Shown: one piece after another, positions 7,944 to 17,035 of the stretch
How positions within the stretch are numbered: position 1 is the first letter of the stretch
Layout of the letters: every line of letters starts with the position of its first letter
NCBI RefSeq assembly: GCF_030269485.1
Contig: NZ_BSTL01000038.1
Coordinates: forward strand, 1-64,000
Source of the DNA: Actinoplanes sp. NBRC 103695
Lineage (GTDB): Bacteria; Actinomycetota; Actinomycetes; Mycobacteriales; Micromonosporaceae
Direction of reading: 5' to 3'
Length of the DNA stretch: 64,000 bases
Made by a program: the position numbers and the translations under genes
The notes under the pieces: generated by a model
What the model saw: only the letters and a program-made list of their open reading frames with translations
What the model was told of the DNA's origin: nothing
Database searches by the model: none

Positions 7944-9167
7944 TCAATTCACGTCAGGGGCTCGACTTCGGGCAGCGTGAGCGCCGAATGCGCCGGTCGT
8001 CCGCCCGCGGGGGGGCATGGCACTGAGACTGCGCAGCCGGTTGTTGCGCTGCTCCAGTTCCTCGGCGGTGGTCGGAAAGAGAGTGGCGCCGCCCCGGCCG
8101 GCCAGCCCTTGGTTCACGGTCACGAAGTCACGGGTGTCGCGCTCGTAGGCGGCGAACGCGGCGGTGTGGTCCCGTTCGGCCAAGGAGGCGGCGAGCATGT
8201 AGGCGCCGACGAGAGCGAGGCTGGTGCCCTGCCCGGTGAGAAACGAGGGCGCGTGCGCGGCGTCGCCCACCAGCGCCACCCGGCCGCTGGACCAGCGGGG
8301 CAGGTGGATCTGGCTGACCCCGTCGAAGTACACGTCGTCCGACTTGTGCATGGCGGCCAGCATGCCGGGGACCTCCCATCCGGCGTCGGCGAAGACCGAG
8401 GCGAGCAGGCTCCGCTGGGCTTCCGGGTCGGAGAAGGCCTCGAACGGTGGCTCCGGCTGGGCGAAGTTCAGGAAGGCGTGCACGTCGCCTTCGCCGGCGG
8501 CGTAGAGCGCGGCGGCCCGGCCGGGGCTGTTCCACATCACGGTCTCGTCGGCGAGCCCGAAGGTGTTGGGCATGGTGAACACGGCGAAGCAGTAGCCGAG
8601 GTAGCGGTGGAACTGTTGTTCGGGGCCGAGGATCCGCTGCCGGGTGTCCGAGTGCACACCGTCGGCCCCGATCACGATGTCGAACGTGCGCCGGCCACCT
8701 CCGCGGAAGGTGACGTCGACGCCGTGGTCGTGCTCGTCGAGGGTGTCGATGGCGTCGCCGAACACGAACTCCACATCGTCCCGGACCGCGGCGTAGAGGG
8801 CGTCGGTGAGGTCGCCCCGGCGTACCTCTAGATCTCGTCCTCCGACACCGCCGGTGACGGCATGTGGGTGGAGCGAGACCACCTCGCTGCCGTCGCCGTC
8901 CAGGAAGGTCAACCGGCGCAGGTCGATGTGCACCTCTTGCAGACGCTCGAGGAGGCCCATCCGGCGAACGACCTCCAGCGCGGTGCCGCGGACGTCGATG
9001 GGATAGCCACCGCTGCGGACCGTGCCCGCCTTCTCCACCACCGTGACCGCGTACCCGTGGCGGTTCAGCCAGAACGCGAGGGCGGGCCCCGCGACGCTGG
9101 CCCCGGATATCAGCACGGTGCCTCTCGGCGTGGTGCTGGTGCCCCTCGTCGGCTCAGCAGGGATCAT
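7944..9167 (-). CDS. FAD-dependent monooxygenase (PHBH-like)
   Basis: 407 residues. VLISGASVAGPALAFWLNRHG at the N-terminus is the FAD ADP-binding GxGxxG variant (GASVAGP), GADGVHSDTR in the middle is the DG motif, and GDAAHAPSFLTGQGTSLA near residue 300 is the GD motif that closes FAD. This set defines class A flavin monooxygenases of the salicylate/tetracycline (TetX-like) group, which hydroxylate small aromatics or antibiotics. The ATG at 9167 overlaps the TGA of the upstream MFS gene (ATGA), so it ends a coupled chain DUF1275-MFS-monooxygenase. Substrate not evident; a resistance or catabolic role are both possible. Confidence 0.85.
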   Translation of the reverse strand: MIPAEPTRGTSTTPRGTVLISGASVAGPALAFWLNRHGYAVTVVEKAGTVRSGGYPIDVRGTALEVVRRMGLLERLQEVHIDLRRLTFLDGDGSEVVSLHPHAVTGGVGGRDLEVRRGDLTDALYAAVRDDVEFVFGDAIDTLDEHDHGVDVTFRGGGRRTFDIVIGADGVHSDTRQRILGPEQQFHRYLGYCFAVFTMPNTFGLADETVMWNSPGRAAALYAAGEGDVHAFLNFAQPEPPFEAFSDPEAQRSLLASVFADAGWEVPGMLAAMHKSDDVYFDGVSQIHLPRWSSGRVALVGDAAHAPSFLTGQGTSLALVGAYMLAASLAERDHTAAFAAYERDTRDFVTVNQGLAGRGGATLFPTTAEELEQRNNRLRSLSAMPPRGRTTGAFGAHAARSRAPDVN

Positions 9168-10561
9168 TTTCTGGTTCCTTTGCTCATGGTACGGAGGGCT
9201 AGCAGGGACAGTGTCGTCACGGCGGCGGCGATGACCAGGGCGGTGACGTAGGCCGACTCGGCCGGGATGTCCGACCCGGCCGGGGTCCCGGCGGTGAGGA
9301 CGGCGCCGCCGATCTGGGCACCGGTGGCGAAGCCGAGCACACGGATGACCAGGACCAAGCTGGTGGCGGTGCCGGTGTTGCCCTGGTCGACCGCGGTGGC
9401 GGTCTTGATGACCAGCGCCGTGATGCAGGCGCCGTTGGCCAGGCTGATCAGCGCCTTGCCGACGATCAGGTGCCAGACCTCGGTGTGGATGAGAGCCATG
9501 CCGATCAAGCCGGTCGTCATGAGCACGATGCCGACGGCGACCACGGCGGTCGAGCCGAAGCGCCGCACCCCGAGCCCGGCCAGCGGCCCGCTGATCGCCG
9601 CCATCGCGGCGGCGGGCAACAGGTATCGCCCGATGTCGGTGGAGCTGGCCCCGAAGCCGTACCCGTCGCCGGACACCGCGAACAGCTGCGGAACCAGGTA
9701 GATCGACAGCGCGGCGCCGATGCAGACGGCGAAGGTGACCACATAGGAGCGCCAGATCGCCGGCCGGGCCAGCAGGTCCAGGTCGAACATCGGCGTGGCC
9801 GCGCGACGCTCGACGGCGATCCAGCCGGTCACGAAGACGGCCAGGAGGACGACGACGCCGACGAGCAGGAGGGGCTGGGAGCCCATGTCGGGCGCCGTCG
9901 CGAGCCCGGCCATGAAGGTCAGCACGATGCCGCTCAGCAGCAGCACGCCGGGCCAGTCGATCCTGGCGTCGGTCCGGCTCGGTTGATCGTCCGGCAACAG
10001 CCGGTGGACGAGTACGGTCGCCACGACGATCGCCATGGTCGGGATGGCGAACATCCAGTGCCGGGACAGCCCTTCGGCGATGGGGCCGGCGATCAGCGTC
10101 CCCAGCATGCCGCCGCCGACGAAGAATCCGCTGACCACCCCGATGGCCACCGGGGACCTGTCGGGCGGGAGGAGCTTGCGCATCAGGATGAAGGAGAGCG
10201 GCATCGCGCCCACCATCGCGCCCTCCAGGACCTGCCCGAGCAGCAGCACCGGGAGGTTCGGCGCCAGCGAGGACACCAGGCCGCCGGCCGTCACCACAGC
10301 CATCAGCCAGATCATCACCCGCTTCCCGCCGTGGCGGTCGCCGAGGACGCCGGCGATGGGCGCGGTAAGGGCGCCGGTGATGAGCATCGCGATGCTCAGC
10401 AGGGCGCCCTGGGCGGGATCCATCGACAGCTCGCGCTGCAACAGCGGCAGCGTCGGTGACACCACTGATTCGAGCGTGCCGAGGGCGCCGGCCAGGATAC
10501 CTACGGCAACGACGGCGGCGTTGCCGACGCGGCGAAGCGGAGGAGCCGTGGGTGCGGTCAT
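9164..10561 (-). CDS. MFS transporter, DHA2 (14-TMS)
   Basis: 465 residues with about 14 hydrophobic spans. Residues 15-40 (AVVAVGILAGALGTLESVVSPTLP) are the first helix; GVLGDRHGGKRVMIW is motif A; GFFVGGGMLGTLIAGPIAEG resembles motif C of drug:proton antiporters. The ATG at 10561 overlaps the TGA of the DUF1275 gene by ATGA, and its own stop overlaps the next start the same way, so three genes are translationally chained. The same frame is open far upstream, but that part is antisense-like and shifts away from the DUF1275 frame. Likely exports a compound handled by the monooxygenase; direction and substrate are inferred. Confidence 0.85.
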   Translation of the reverse strand: MTAPTAPPLRRVGNAAVVAVGILAGALGTLESVVSPTLPLLQRELSMDPAQGALLSIAMLITGALTAPIAGVLGDRHGGKRVMIWLMAVVTAGGLVSSLAPNLPVLLLGQVLEGAMVGAMPLSFILMRKLLPPDRSPVAIGVVSGFFVGGGMLGTLIAGPIAEGLSRHWMFAIPTMAIVVATVLVHRLLPDDQPSRTDARIDWPGVLLLSGIVLTFMAGLATAPDMGSQPLLLVGVVVLLAVFVTGWIAVERRAATPMFDLDLLARPAIWRSYVVTFAVCIGAALSIYLVPQLFAVSGDGYGFGASSTDIGRYLLPAAAMAAISGPLAGLGVRRFGSTAVVAVGIVLMTTGLIGMALIHTEVWHLIVGKALISLANGACITALVIKTATAVDQGNTGTATSLVLVIRVLGFATGAQIGGAVLTAGTPAGSDIPAESAYVTALVIAAAVTTLSLLALRTMSKGTRK

Positions 10562-11295
10562 GGACGTCCTGCCTTCTTTCGGGGGGTGTTGGCCGTGATC
10601 GCGCCGAGGCCCGGGACAGCTGGACCGGTCGTGTTCGCCGGGTGGCCGGCGCAGGCGTGGCCGAGGACGGTCACCGCCAGCACGACCAGCGCTGCGGCGG
10701 CCACCGCGAGGCCTTCGTGCAGCTGGCATAGCGCCGCGCCGGCGACCGCTCCGCCGGCGATGAGAGTGACGGCGGCGCCTCGCCGCAGGGCCGGTTGACC
10801 GTGACCGCCGCCCAGCCGCGAGTCCGCCGCGAGGCTGGTCAGCGTGGACGTGACGACCACGGTGGTGACGTCCTTGACGGCCAGGTGGCGTGCCGTTGCC
10901 GCCTGCACGCCCATGGCCAGGGCCAGCAACGACGCCATCGACGCGCGGTTGGCCGGGGTGCCCGCCCCGAGCAGGGCCAGGCCGAGCGCCGTGCCGGCCA
11001 GAACCACTCCGACGACACTCAGCAGACCCGTGCATCGGCGGCTCCAGCCAGGGCCGGCGAGGCGCAGCACGCGCCCGGCCACGGACGCGCCGACCAGGAA
11101 GAACACCAGCGCCAGAACCGGTCCCAGCACGGGCAGATCCGTCGTGCCGGAGGCCGCCATGCCGAGGATGACCACGTTGCCCGTCATGTTGCCCGCGAAC
11201 ACCTTGTCCAGGCTCAGGTATCCGACCGCGTCGACGATGCCGGTCGCGAAGGTGAGGGCGAGCATCAGACCCACCGGTGTGACGAGCCGGCTCAT
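10558..11295 (-). CDS. DUF1275 (YoaK-like) membrane protein
   Basis: 245 residues, six predicted membrane spans. LALTFATGIVDAVGYLSLDKVFAGNMTGNVVILGMA is the signature opening of DUF1275 proteins (YoaK family), with the GNMTGN motif between the first two helices. Family function is unknown. The C-terminal 25 residues (PGLGAITANTPRKKAGRP) are extra and cytoplasmic. The ATG at 11295 overlaps the stop of the gamma-glutamyltransferase gene (11292-11294), and its TGA overlaps the MFS start. Its place inside an operon with an exporter suggests a membrane accessory or transporter role. Confidence 0.85.
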   Translation of the reverse strand: MSRLVTPVGLMLALTFATGIVDAVGYLSLDKVFAGNMTGNVVILGMAASGTTDLPVLGPVLALVFFLVGASVAGRVLRLAGPGWSRRCTGLLSVVGVVLAGTALGLALLGAGTPANRASMASLLALAMGVQAATARHLAVKDVTTVVVTSTLTSLAADSRLGGGHGQPALRRGAAVTLIAGGAVAGAALCQLHEGLAVAAAALVVLAVTVLGHACAGHPANTTGPAVPGLGAITANTPRKKAGRP

Positions 11296-13070
11296 CGGCC
11301 CGCCGCATAACCCTGGGCGCCGCGCGGGTTCGCCGCCGCCTGCAGGAGGCCGCTGTGCGGATCGCGGGTGACCACGGACAGCCGGCCGAGGCTCCACGGT
11401 CCGGAGACGGTCACGTCGTGGCCGCGGTCGCGTAGCTCGTCGATGACCGCCCGGCCTGCTCGCTCCTCGATCACCAGTCCTCCCGGCGTCCAGGTCCGCG
11501 GCCAGAAGGAACTCGGCATTGCGGTGGTGTGGAACGCGGGCGCGTCGATCGCCTCCTGCGGGTCCATCCCCAGGGCGAGGGTGCGTACGAGGTAGAGCAG
11601 TTGCCACTGGTCCTGCTGGTCGCCGCCCGGTGTGCCGAGCGCGGCGACGGGACGGCCGGCGCGCAGCAGCAGCGTCGGCGACAGGGTCGTCCGCGGCCGC
11701 CGCCCCGGCGCCAGACGCGACGGGGCAGCCGGGTCCAGCCATGTCATCTGGAGCCGCGTGCCGAGCGCGAAACCGAGTTCCGGCACCGCCGGGGAGGACT
11801 GCAGCCACCCGCCCGACGGGGTGGCGGAGATGATGTTGCCCCAGCGGTCGACGACGTCGATGTGGCAGGTGTCGCCGCGGGTCTCGCCGGACTGTTGCAC
11901 GGTCGGTTCGCCCACGCCTTCGGCCCGGACGGAAGGCTGCCGGGTGATCAGCGGCGGGGCGTACGGTGCGACGCCGATGTCACCGGGCCGGAACACGGTC
12001 GACGCGGCCGGTCCGATCAGGCCGGCGCGTGCCGTGCTGTACCGAGGGGAGAGCAGCCGGCGCACCACGGTCTCCGCGTCCTCGGGATCCAGATGCCCGT
12101 AGTACGCCTCTCGGTCGGCCATCGCCAGTTTCAGCGCCTCGATGATCGTGTGGACTCCTCCGGCGGTCGACGGGTCGATCTGTGCGTCGTCGAAGTGGTC
12201 GAGAATGGTGAGGGCCTGCAGCAGCACGGGTCCCTGGGACCACAGACCAGCCTTCGCCACCGTGGTACCCCGGAACTCCGCGGTGACCGTGGGCTCGACC
12301 GACGGCGTGAAGTCGGCGAAGTCGGCGGCGCCGATCACGCCGGCGTGGTCGCTGCCCGAGGAGTGCCGGTGCGGGGTTGCCGAGAACTCCTCGACGGCGG
12401 CGGCCACGAAGCCGGTTCGCCAGGCGCGCCGGGCGGAGTCGATCCGGGCGGTTCGGGTCTCGCCGGTGCCCTCGGCGCAAAGCCGGCGCAGGGTCCGTGC
12501 GTAGACCGGGTTGACGAGAGTGTCATGCGGTTGCGGGACTCGCCCGTCGGGCATCCACAGCGCGTACGAGGTGGGCCAGTGGGTCCGGAAGAGGTCCTCG
12601 ACCGTGGCGAGGACCCGAGCCATCTGGGGTACGACGGGAACTCCGTGTTCCGCGTAGTGGATGGCAAAGTCCAAGACGTCGGTGAGCTCCCACGTCCCGA
12701 ACTCGGCGAGCAACGTCAGCCACGAGTCGACGGCGCCCGGGACGGCGGCGGCCAGGGCGCCCGCGCCGGGGACATGGTCGAGCCCTTCGGCCCGGAAGTG
12801 CTCGATCGTCGCTCCCCGAGGAGCATGGCCCTGTCCCACCAGCACCAGCGGGGACGATCCCGCCGCGGTCGCGAACACGGCGACGAGATCGCCGCCCGGC
12901 CCGTTGAGATGGGGTTCGGCCACGTGCAGCACGAAGGCGCCGGCCGTCGCCGCGTCGAACGCGTTGCCGCCCCGCTCCAGCACGGACTGGGCCGTCGCGG
13001 AGGCCAGCCAGTGCGTCGACGCGCACATGCCGAAGGATCCCCGCAGTGTGGGCCGCGTCTTTTGGGCCAT
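11292..13070 (-). CDS. Gamma-glutamyltransferase family protein
   Basis: 592 residues, an Ntn-hydrolase that cleaves itself into two subunits. GGNAFDAATAGAFVLHVAEPHLNGPGGD near residues 35-65 is the large-subunit signature; the predicted self-cleavage nucleophile is Thr401 in GDTCHIDVVDRWGN, followed by GWLQSSPAVPELGF and GTPGGDQQDQ of the small subunit. No signal peptide is visible, so it is probably cytoplasmic, unlike periplasmic Ggt. The ATG at 13070 gives MAQKTRPTLRGSFGMCAS, the usual opening of this subfamily. It lies 19 bases after a DUF3500 gene. It may act on gamma-glutamylated amines or on a specific amide rather than glutathione. Confidence 0.85.
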   Translation of the reverse strand: MAQKTRPTLRGSFGMCASTHWLASATAQSVLERGGNAFDAATAGAFVLHVAEPHLNGPGGDLVAVFATAAGSSPLVLVGQGHAPRGATIEHFRAEGLDHVPGAGALAAAVPGAVDSWLTLLAEFGTWELTDVLDFAIHYAEHGVPVVPQMARVLATVEDLFRTHWPTSYALWMPDGRVPQPHDTLVNPVYARTLRRLCAEGTGETRTARIDSARRAWRTGFVAAAVEEFSATPHRHSSGSDHAGVIGAADFADFTPSVEPTVTAEFRGTTVAKAGLWSQGPVLLQALTILDHFDDAQIDPSTAGGVHTIIEALKLAMADREAYYGHLDPEDAETVVRRLLSPRYSTARAGLIGPAASTVFRPGDIGVAPYAPPLITRQPSVRAEGVGEPTVQQSGETRGDTCHIDVVDRWGNIISATPSGGWLQSSPAVPELGFALGTRLQMTWLDPAAPSRLAPGRRPRTTLSPTLLLRAGRPVAALGTPGGDQQDQWQLLYLVRTLALGMDPQEAIDAPAFHTTAMPSSFWPRTWTPGGLVIEERAGRAVIDELRDRGHDVTVSGPWSLGRLSVVTRDPHSGLLQAAANPRGAQGYAAGR

Positions 13071-13089
13071 GTCCGTCACCTCCCGCTCC

Positions 13090-14199
13090 TCATCGCGCGT
13101 GGTGGGCGGCGTGATGGGCGGCCAGGACGTCGCCGCCGAAGTCCGTCTCCGGGTCCCGCCACACCGCGTGCGCGTGGTTGACCCCGCGGTGGATGTTGGT
13201 CCACTCGACGAGCAGCCGCGGGCCCTGCAAGCGGTAGTAGTGCGGCTCGCCCGCCGTGATCGAGCCGGCCCAGGCGAGGTGCACGGCGTCCAGCTCCCCC
13301 GGGTCGTCGTAGCGGGACATCGGCGAAATCTCGTCCGGAACGCGGTCGAGGTAGGTGCCGAGCAGTGCCCGCAGCAGCTCCCGCTGAGCGGCGTCGAGCT
13401 CGGAGCCCGGCACGCCCTTGGGCGTGGGGGTGAGGGCCAGCGCCCGCTGGTCCGCACCATCGAGGCCGGTGACCGGTTCGTCGGCACGGTCCGGGACGTG
13501 CTGGCCCGGGCGCCAGAGCTCGCGGCGCTTCACCAGACCGTCGCCGATCCGGGTGCTGTTGCCCGCCACGATGTCGTTCGGGGCGCGCGCCAGCAGCACC
13601 GCGCGGGCGGGGTCGGGGCGCAGGGAGCGGACCAACTCGCGGGCCAGGTCCTCGGACGTCCCCAGCGGACGCAGCTTCACCCCGCCCAGGAGCGGCGACA
13701 CGGCCGGGTCGGCGCCGAGGAAGCACGGCGTGGTCGCGACGACGCACCCGTCGACCACGAGGTAGTTGAGCGAGACATGGTGGCCGCCGAACCGCCATCC
13801 CCACGGCCGCGTCCCGCCGGGCTCGCCGAAGATCCGCAGGTAGTACATACCCGGGTCGCGGGTGCGTTCCCGGCCCCAGTGCACCGAGAAGCCCTCGACG
13901 CGGTCGAGTACGTTCTCCAGGCCGAGCACGGTGGCGACGGTGGTGTACCCGGCTTCCGACAGTCCGCTCGCGACCAGCCGCATCACCAGCCGGTGCTGAG
14001 CCGGGCGCTGCCGGTGGAAGGTGAGGCCGCCGTGATCGGTGGGCGTGTAGAACCAGCGGGTACGTTCAGCCTCGGCCACGCTGCCGGCGGCCGGGGGCGG
14101 TCCGACCGCGACCAGGCGCTGGTCGACGTCCAGAGAGTCCAGCCACTCCTCGGCCGCCGCGGCCATCCGGCTCGCGACCTCGCGCGCGGCGTCAGTCAT
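13090..14199 (-). CDS. DUF3500 domain protein
   Basis: About 369 residues from the ATG at 14199 (MTDAAREVASRM); a GTG at 14232 would add 11 residues and neither has a convincing ribosome site. Features of DUF3500: TRWFYTPTDHGGLTFHRQRPAQHRLVMRLV, GWRFGGHHVSLNYLVVDG, FLGADPA, and YYRLQGPRLLVEWTNIHRGVNHAHAVWRDPETDFGGDVL at the C-terminus. The several His and Glu/Asp in GGHHVS, EWTN and NHAH could form a metal site, but the function of the family is not established. It is the first gene of the minus-strand GGT-DUF1275-MFS-monooxygenase set, downstream of a TTATCACATAA palindrome. Confidence 0.8.
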   Translation of the reverse strand: MTDAAREVASRMAAAAEEWLDSLDVDQRLVAVGPPPAAGSVAEAERTRWFYTPTDHGGLTFHRQRPAQHRLVMRLVASGLSEAGYTTVATVLGLENVLDRVEGFSVHWGRERTRDPGMYYLRIFGEPGGTRPWGWRFGGHHVSLNYLVVDGCVVATTPCFLGADPAVSPLLGGVKLRPLGTSEDLARELVRSLRPDPARAVLLARAPNDIVAGNSTRIGDGLVKRRELWRPGQHVPDRADEPVTGLDGADQRALALTPTPKGVPGSELDAAQRELLRALLGTYLDRVPDEISPMSRYDDPGELDAVHLAWAGSITAGEPHYYRLQGPRLLVEWTNIHRGVNHAHAVWRDPETDFGGDVLAAHHAAHHAR

Positions 14200-14306
14200 T
14201 GCTGTGCGGCGGCAGCGCCGTGCCGTGCTCACCCGGAAGAAATCGCGCTGGTGCCACTGCTGGCCTCCGCGTCGGCAGATGGATACGTGCGTCTGACTTG
14301 AGACGA

Positions 14307-14321
14307 CCTTATCACATAAGG
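14307..14321. promoter_or_regulatory. Palindrome CCTTATCACATAAGG upstream of DUF3500 gene
   Basis: A perfect 6-3-6 inverted repeat about 108 bases before the DUF3500 start, in the promoter position of the five-gene set. The core TATCACATA resembles TATCAGATA at 16982-16990 in front of the RraA gene, suggesting one regulator, plausibly the neighbouring TetR protein, acts at both. Confidence 0.5.
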
Positions 14322-14438
14322 CGAACGAGGGAACCCTGCGCTTCCTCCGCTTTTCGGGTACGCAGCGTTACGGTGTCGCTATAACCGATGCGCCGCATTC
14401 GTCGAGTCCGGGCCGGCATCCAACGGGGCCCGGAAGCA

Positions 14439-15056
14439 TCAGCCTGCGCGCGCCCACCCGCGCATGGCTCCGCCGTAGGCCTCGGTCAGCCGCGTGATGA
14501 TCTCCTGGCGAGACATCTCCGTCTGCCGCAGCAGATCCTGGATCTCCCGCGGATCGAACATCATATTGGCCAGGAACAGCGCGTATTCGATCATCGTGTC
14601 CGGGAGTCCGATGTCGTCGAGCAGCCCCCGCACCGGCTCACTCCAGGCATCCCGCATGGCCACGATGATCGCGTTCCCGCTCTTGAGCCGCTCCAGATAG
14701 CCCAGCCGGGACCGAAGCTGAACCAGCGCCGGGCCGTGCTCGGCCAGCAGATCCACCCACTTGTTCACGACCGAGTCGAACAGCGGCCGCCCTTTCGCGG
14801 TCGACGTCACGCTGAAGTCGCGGAGCTCCTCGACGACGCTGAGCACGTACGCCGCGAGCACGTCGTCCAGTGAGGAGTAATAGCGGTAGGCGGTGGCCGG
14901 ACCGATCTCCGCCCGGGACGCGACGGCCTGCATGGTGAGCTGATCGGGAGCCTCCCGGGCAAGCTCACCGACGGCCTTCAGCAGCTGCCGATGGTTGCGG
15001 CGGGTGTCGCTCCGTAGCTTGCGTCCCCCACGTGGCGAGACCTGCTGATCGGACAT
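14439..15056 (-). CDS. TetR-family transcriptional regulator
   Basis: 205 residues. The N-terminal helix-turn-helix spans about 17-62 (RRNHRQLLKAVGELAREAPDQLTMQAVASRAEIGPATAYRYYSS), in which TMQAVASRAEIGPATAYRYY is the DNA-binding unit. The remaining ~140 residues form the ligand/dimer domain (RLGYLERLKSGNAIIVAMRDAW). It lies between the RraA/aminotransferase pair and the DUF3500 operon, all on one strand. The TATCANATA palindromes in front of both flanking transcription units make it the obvious candidate regulator, though this is inference. Start at ATG 15056. Confidence 0.88.
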   Translation of the reverse strand: MSDQQVSPRGGRKLRSDTRRNHRQLLKAVGELAREAPDQLTMQAVASRAEIGPATAYRYYSSLDDVLAAYVLSVVEELRDFSVTSTAKGRPLFDSVVNKWVDLLAEHGPALVQLRSRLGYLERLKSGNAIIVAMRDAWSEPVRGLLDDIGLPDTMIEYALFLANMMFDPREIQDLLRQTEMSRQEIITRLTEAYGGAMRGWARAG

Positions 15057-15146
15057 CGGCCCCCTCCGCCCTGTGCGAGAACAGCCGAAGGATATCGCCC
15101 CCGAGTGGGCCGGCCCGGTCCACCTTACCCTCGCCTGACCTCGTCT

Positions 15147-16295
15147 TCAGACAGGCGCATCGCCGAGATGGGCGACGATGCGGTCCAGCCCGGTGCGCAG
15201 GTCGTCGTCGGATGCCGCGAACGAGATCCGGACATACCCCTCGCCCGACGGGCCGTACTCGGCGCCGGCCCGCACCATCACCTTCCGCTCGGCGAGTTCC
15301 CGGGCGACCACCTCGGAGGGCAGGTCGTCGTCGTAGCGGAGGAACCCGTAGAAGGCGCCTTCCGGCGGAACGAGGTGCACGCCGGGAACGCCGGAGAGCT
15401 TCGCGACCACGATCTCGCGGCGCCGCCGGTACGTGTCGACCATGGCATCGACGACGCTGTCGGGCAGCTCGAGCGCGGCAAGGGCGGCGTGCTGGACCGC
15501 CGTGTTCACCGAGCCGTTGACGGTGCGGTGCACGTGCGCCGCCGCGTCCACCACCTCGCGCGGCCCGGCCAAGTAGCCCACCCGCCAACCCGTCATCGCG
15601 TACGTCTTGGAGAACGTCTGCACGTACACCGTCCGGTCCCGCAGCGAGGCGACCTCCAGCGAGGAGATCTGCGCGTGCCCGGGGTAGACCAGCCGGTGGT
15701 ACGCCTCGTCGCTCACGACCAGGGTGTCCGAGCCGTCGAGGAACTTCCCGAGGGCTTCGAGCTCCTCCTCGCGGTGCACGATGCCGGTCGGGTTGGACGG
15801 ATTCGAGAAGATCATCATCGCCGCGCCGGGAAGCGCGGTGGCCAGCGCGTCCAGGTCCCAGTGCAGGTCCGAGGCGAGCGGGACGAAATCCACGGTTCCA
15901 CCGGCGAGGACGACGAGGTCGGCGTAGAGCGAGTAGGCCGGCTCCGGGATGACGACGCGGTCGCCGGGGCCGATCATCGCCAGGACGACGGCCGCCAGCG
16001 CCGCCGTGGCGCCATGGGTGACCACGACATCCTCCGCGGTCCACGTCCGGCCCGGGTGCGCCGGCAGCCTGGAAGCGAGCGCAGCGCGCAGCTGCCGCAG
16101 GCCGCGCTGGTCGGCATAGTGGGTCTCGCCCCGGCGCAGGGCGGCCATCGCGGCCTCGATCACCGGGGCCGGCGTCGGGAGATCCGGCTCGCCCATGGCC
16201 AGCGAGACGGCACCCGGCGGCGCCGGCGCGAGGGCGGGACGCCGCGAGGAGCGGCGCAGCTCCGCGACCCGGAAGGCGGGCGGCATGGTGGTCAT
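15147..16295 (-). CDS. PLP-dependent aminotransferase, class I/II
   Basis: 382 residues, fold type I. MGEPDLPTPAPVIEAAM near residue 35 is the substrate/cofactor mouth, SNPSNPTG the Asn that touches PLP, VVSDEAYHRLVYPG the Asp/Tyr pair, and TFSKTYAMTGWRVGYLAGP contains the Schiff-base Lys; the C-terminal RISFAASDDDL holds the carboxylate-binding Arg. It belongs to the AspB-like group (aspartate/aromatic). The ATG at 16295 overlaps the TGA of the RraA-like gene (ATGA). With an oxo-acid lyase-like partner, it probably interconverts an amino acid and its keto acid in a catabolic path. Confidence 0.87.
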   Translation of the reverse strand: MTTMPPAFRVAELRRSSRRPALAPAPPGAVSLAMGEPDLPTPAPVIEAAMAALRRGETHYADQRGLRQLRAALASRLPAHPGRTWTAEDVVVTHGATAALAAVVLAMIGPGDRVVIPEPAYSLYADLVVLAGGTVDFVPLASDLHWDLDALATALPGAAMMIFSNPSNPTGIVHREEELEALGKFLDGSDTLVVSDEAYHRLVYPGHAQISSLEVASLRDRTVYVQTFSKTYAMTGWRVGYLAGPREVVDAAAHVHRTVNGSVNTAVQHAALAALELPDSVVDAMVDTYRRRREIVVAKLSGVPGVHLVPPEGAFYGFLRYDDDLPSEVVARELAERKVMVRAGAEYGPSGEGYVRISFAASDDDLRTGLDRIVAHLGDAPV

Positions 16296-16951
16296 CGGGC
16301 CACCGCCGGGCGGCCGGTACGCGCGGCGAGGATGCGCTGCCGGAGCCTGTTCTCCTTCTCGCCGATCCGATCGACCGCGTCCACGACCTCCCGGACGCGG
16401 TGCCGAGGAACGACGACGACACCGTCGGCGTCACCGACCAACACGTCACCCGGGGCCACGACCACGCCGCCGACCGCCACCGGGACCCCGATAGCGCCGG
16501 GCCCGTCCTTGAAGGGCCCGGCCGGGGTGACCGCACGGGCGTAGACGGCCAGGCTCATCCCGGACAGCGCCTGGACGTCGCGGACGGCGCCGTCGATCAC
16601 CGCGCCGACCACGCCGGCGTTCACCATGATCTCGCCGATGAGGTCGCCGATCAGCGCACGGGTCATGTCCCCGTGGCCGTTGACGACCAGAACGTCGCCC
16701 GGGCGGGCTTCGTCGAGCGCCCGATGGATGGCCAGGTTGTCACCCGACCGGACGTCCACCGTCAGCGCGCTCCCCGCCAGCGGGGGGCCCTCGGTGAACA
16801 ACCGGATGCCGCCGTCCATGACGGTCATCCGCTGCAGCGCGTCGCCGACGTTGGCCGCCGGCACCTCCCTCAGACGGCGGCACTCCGCCTCTGTCACGCG
16901 CTCCCAGGCCGGAGCGAGGCGCACGCTGTCGGTTGCCGCAACGATGAACAC
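16292..16951 (-). CDS. RraA-family aldolase/decarboxylase-like protein
   Basis: 219 residues. NVGDALQRMTVMDGGIR, GSALTVDVRSGDNLAIHRAL, GDVLVVNGHGDMTRALIGDLI and GAVIDGAVRDV follow the RraA/MenG fold; the GD(x)20RD pattern (GDLIGEIMVNAGVVGAVIDG then VRD) is that of 4-hydroxy-4-methyl-2-oxoglutarate aldolase / oxaloacetate decarboxylase members with a divalent metal. The GTG at 16951 is chosen because homology starts there and the upstream part of the frame runs through palindromic promoter DNA. It forms a translationally coupled pair with the aminotransferase, so the aldolase substrate may be the keto acid product of the latter. Confidence 0.78.
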   Translation of the reverse strand: MFIVAATDSVRLAPAWERVTEAECRRLREVPAANVGDALQRMTVMDGGIRLFTEGPPLAGSALTVDVRSGDNLAIHRALDEARPGDVLVVNGHGDMTRALIGDLIGEIMVNAGVVGAVIDGAVRDVQALSGMSLAVYARAVTPAGPFKDGPGAIGVPVAVGGVVVAPGDVLVGDADGVVVVPRHRVREVVDAVDRIGEKENRLRQRILAARTGRPAVAR

Positions 16952-16979
16952 GATGGATTCCGATCTTAAGTAAGACACT

Positions 16980-16992
16980 TCTATCAGATAGA
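16980..16992. promoter_or_regulatory. Palindrome TCTATCAGATAGA before RraA-like gene
   Basis: A perfect 6-1-6 inverted repeat 29 bases upstream of the RraA GTG start. Its core TATCAGATA differs at one position from TATCACATA at 14310-14318. Confidence 0.5.
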
Positions 16993-17035
16993 CCCACCGT
17001 AGCGGTCGACGCGGCGGCATACAATCCGCTGAGCG

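Noticed and set aside
9470-10459. Plus-strand frame of 329 codons opposite the DHA2 transporter
   Set aside because: His/Asp/Gly-rich shadow of a membrane-protein gene; no start context.
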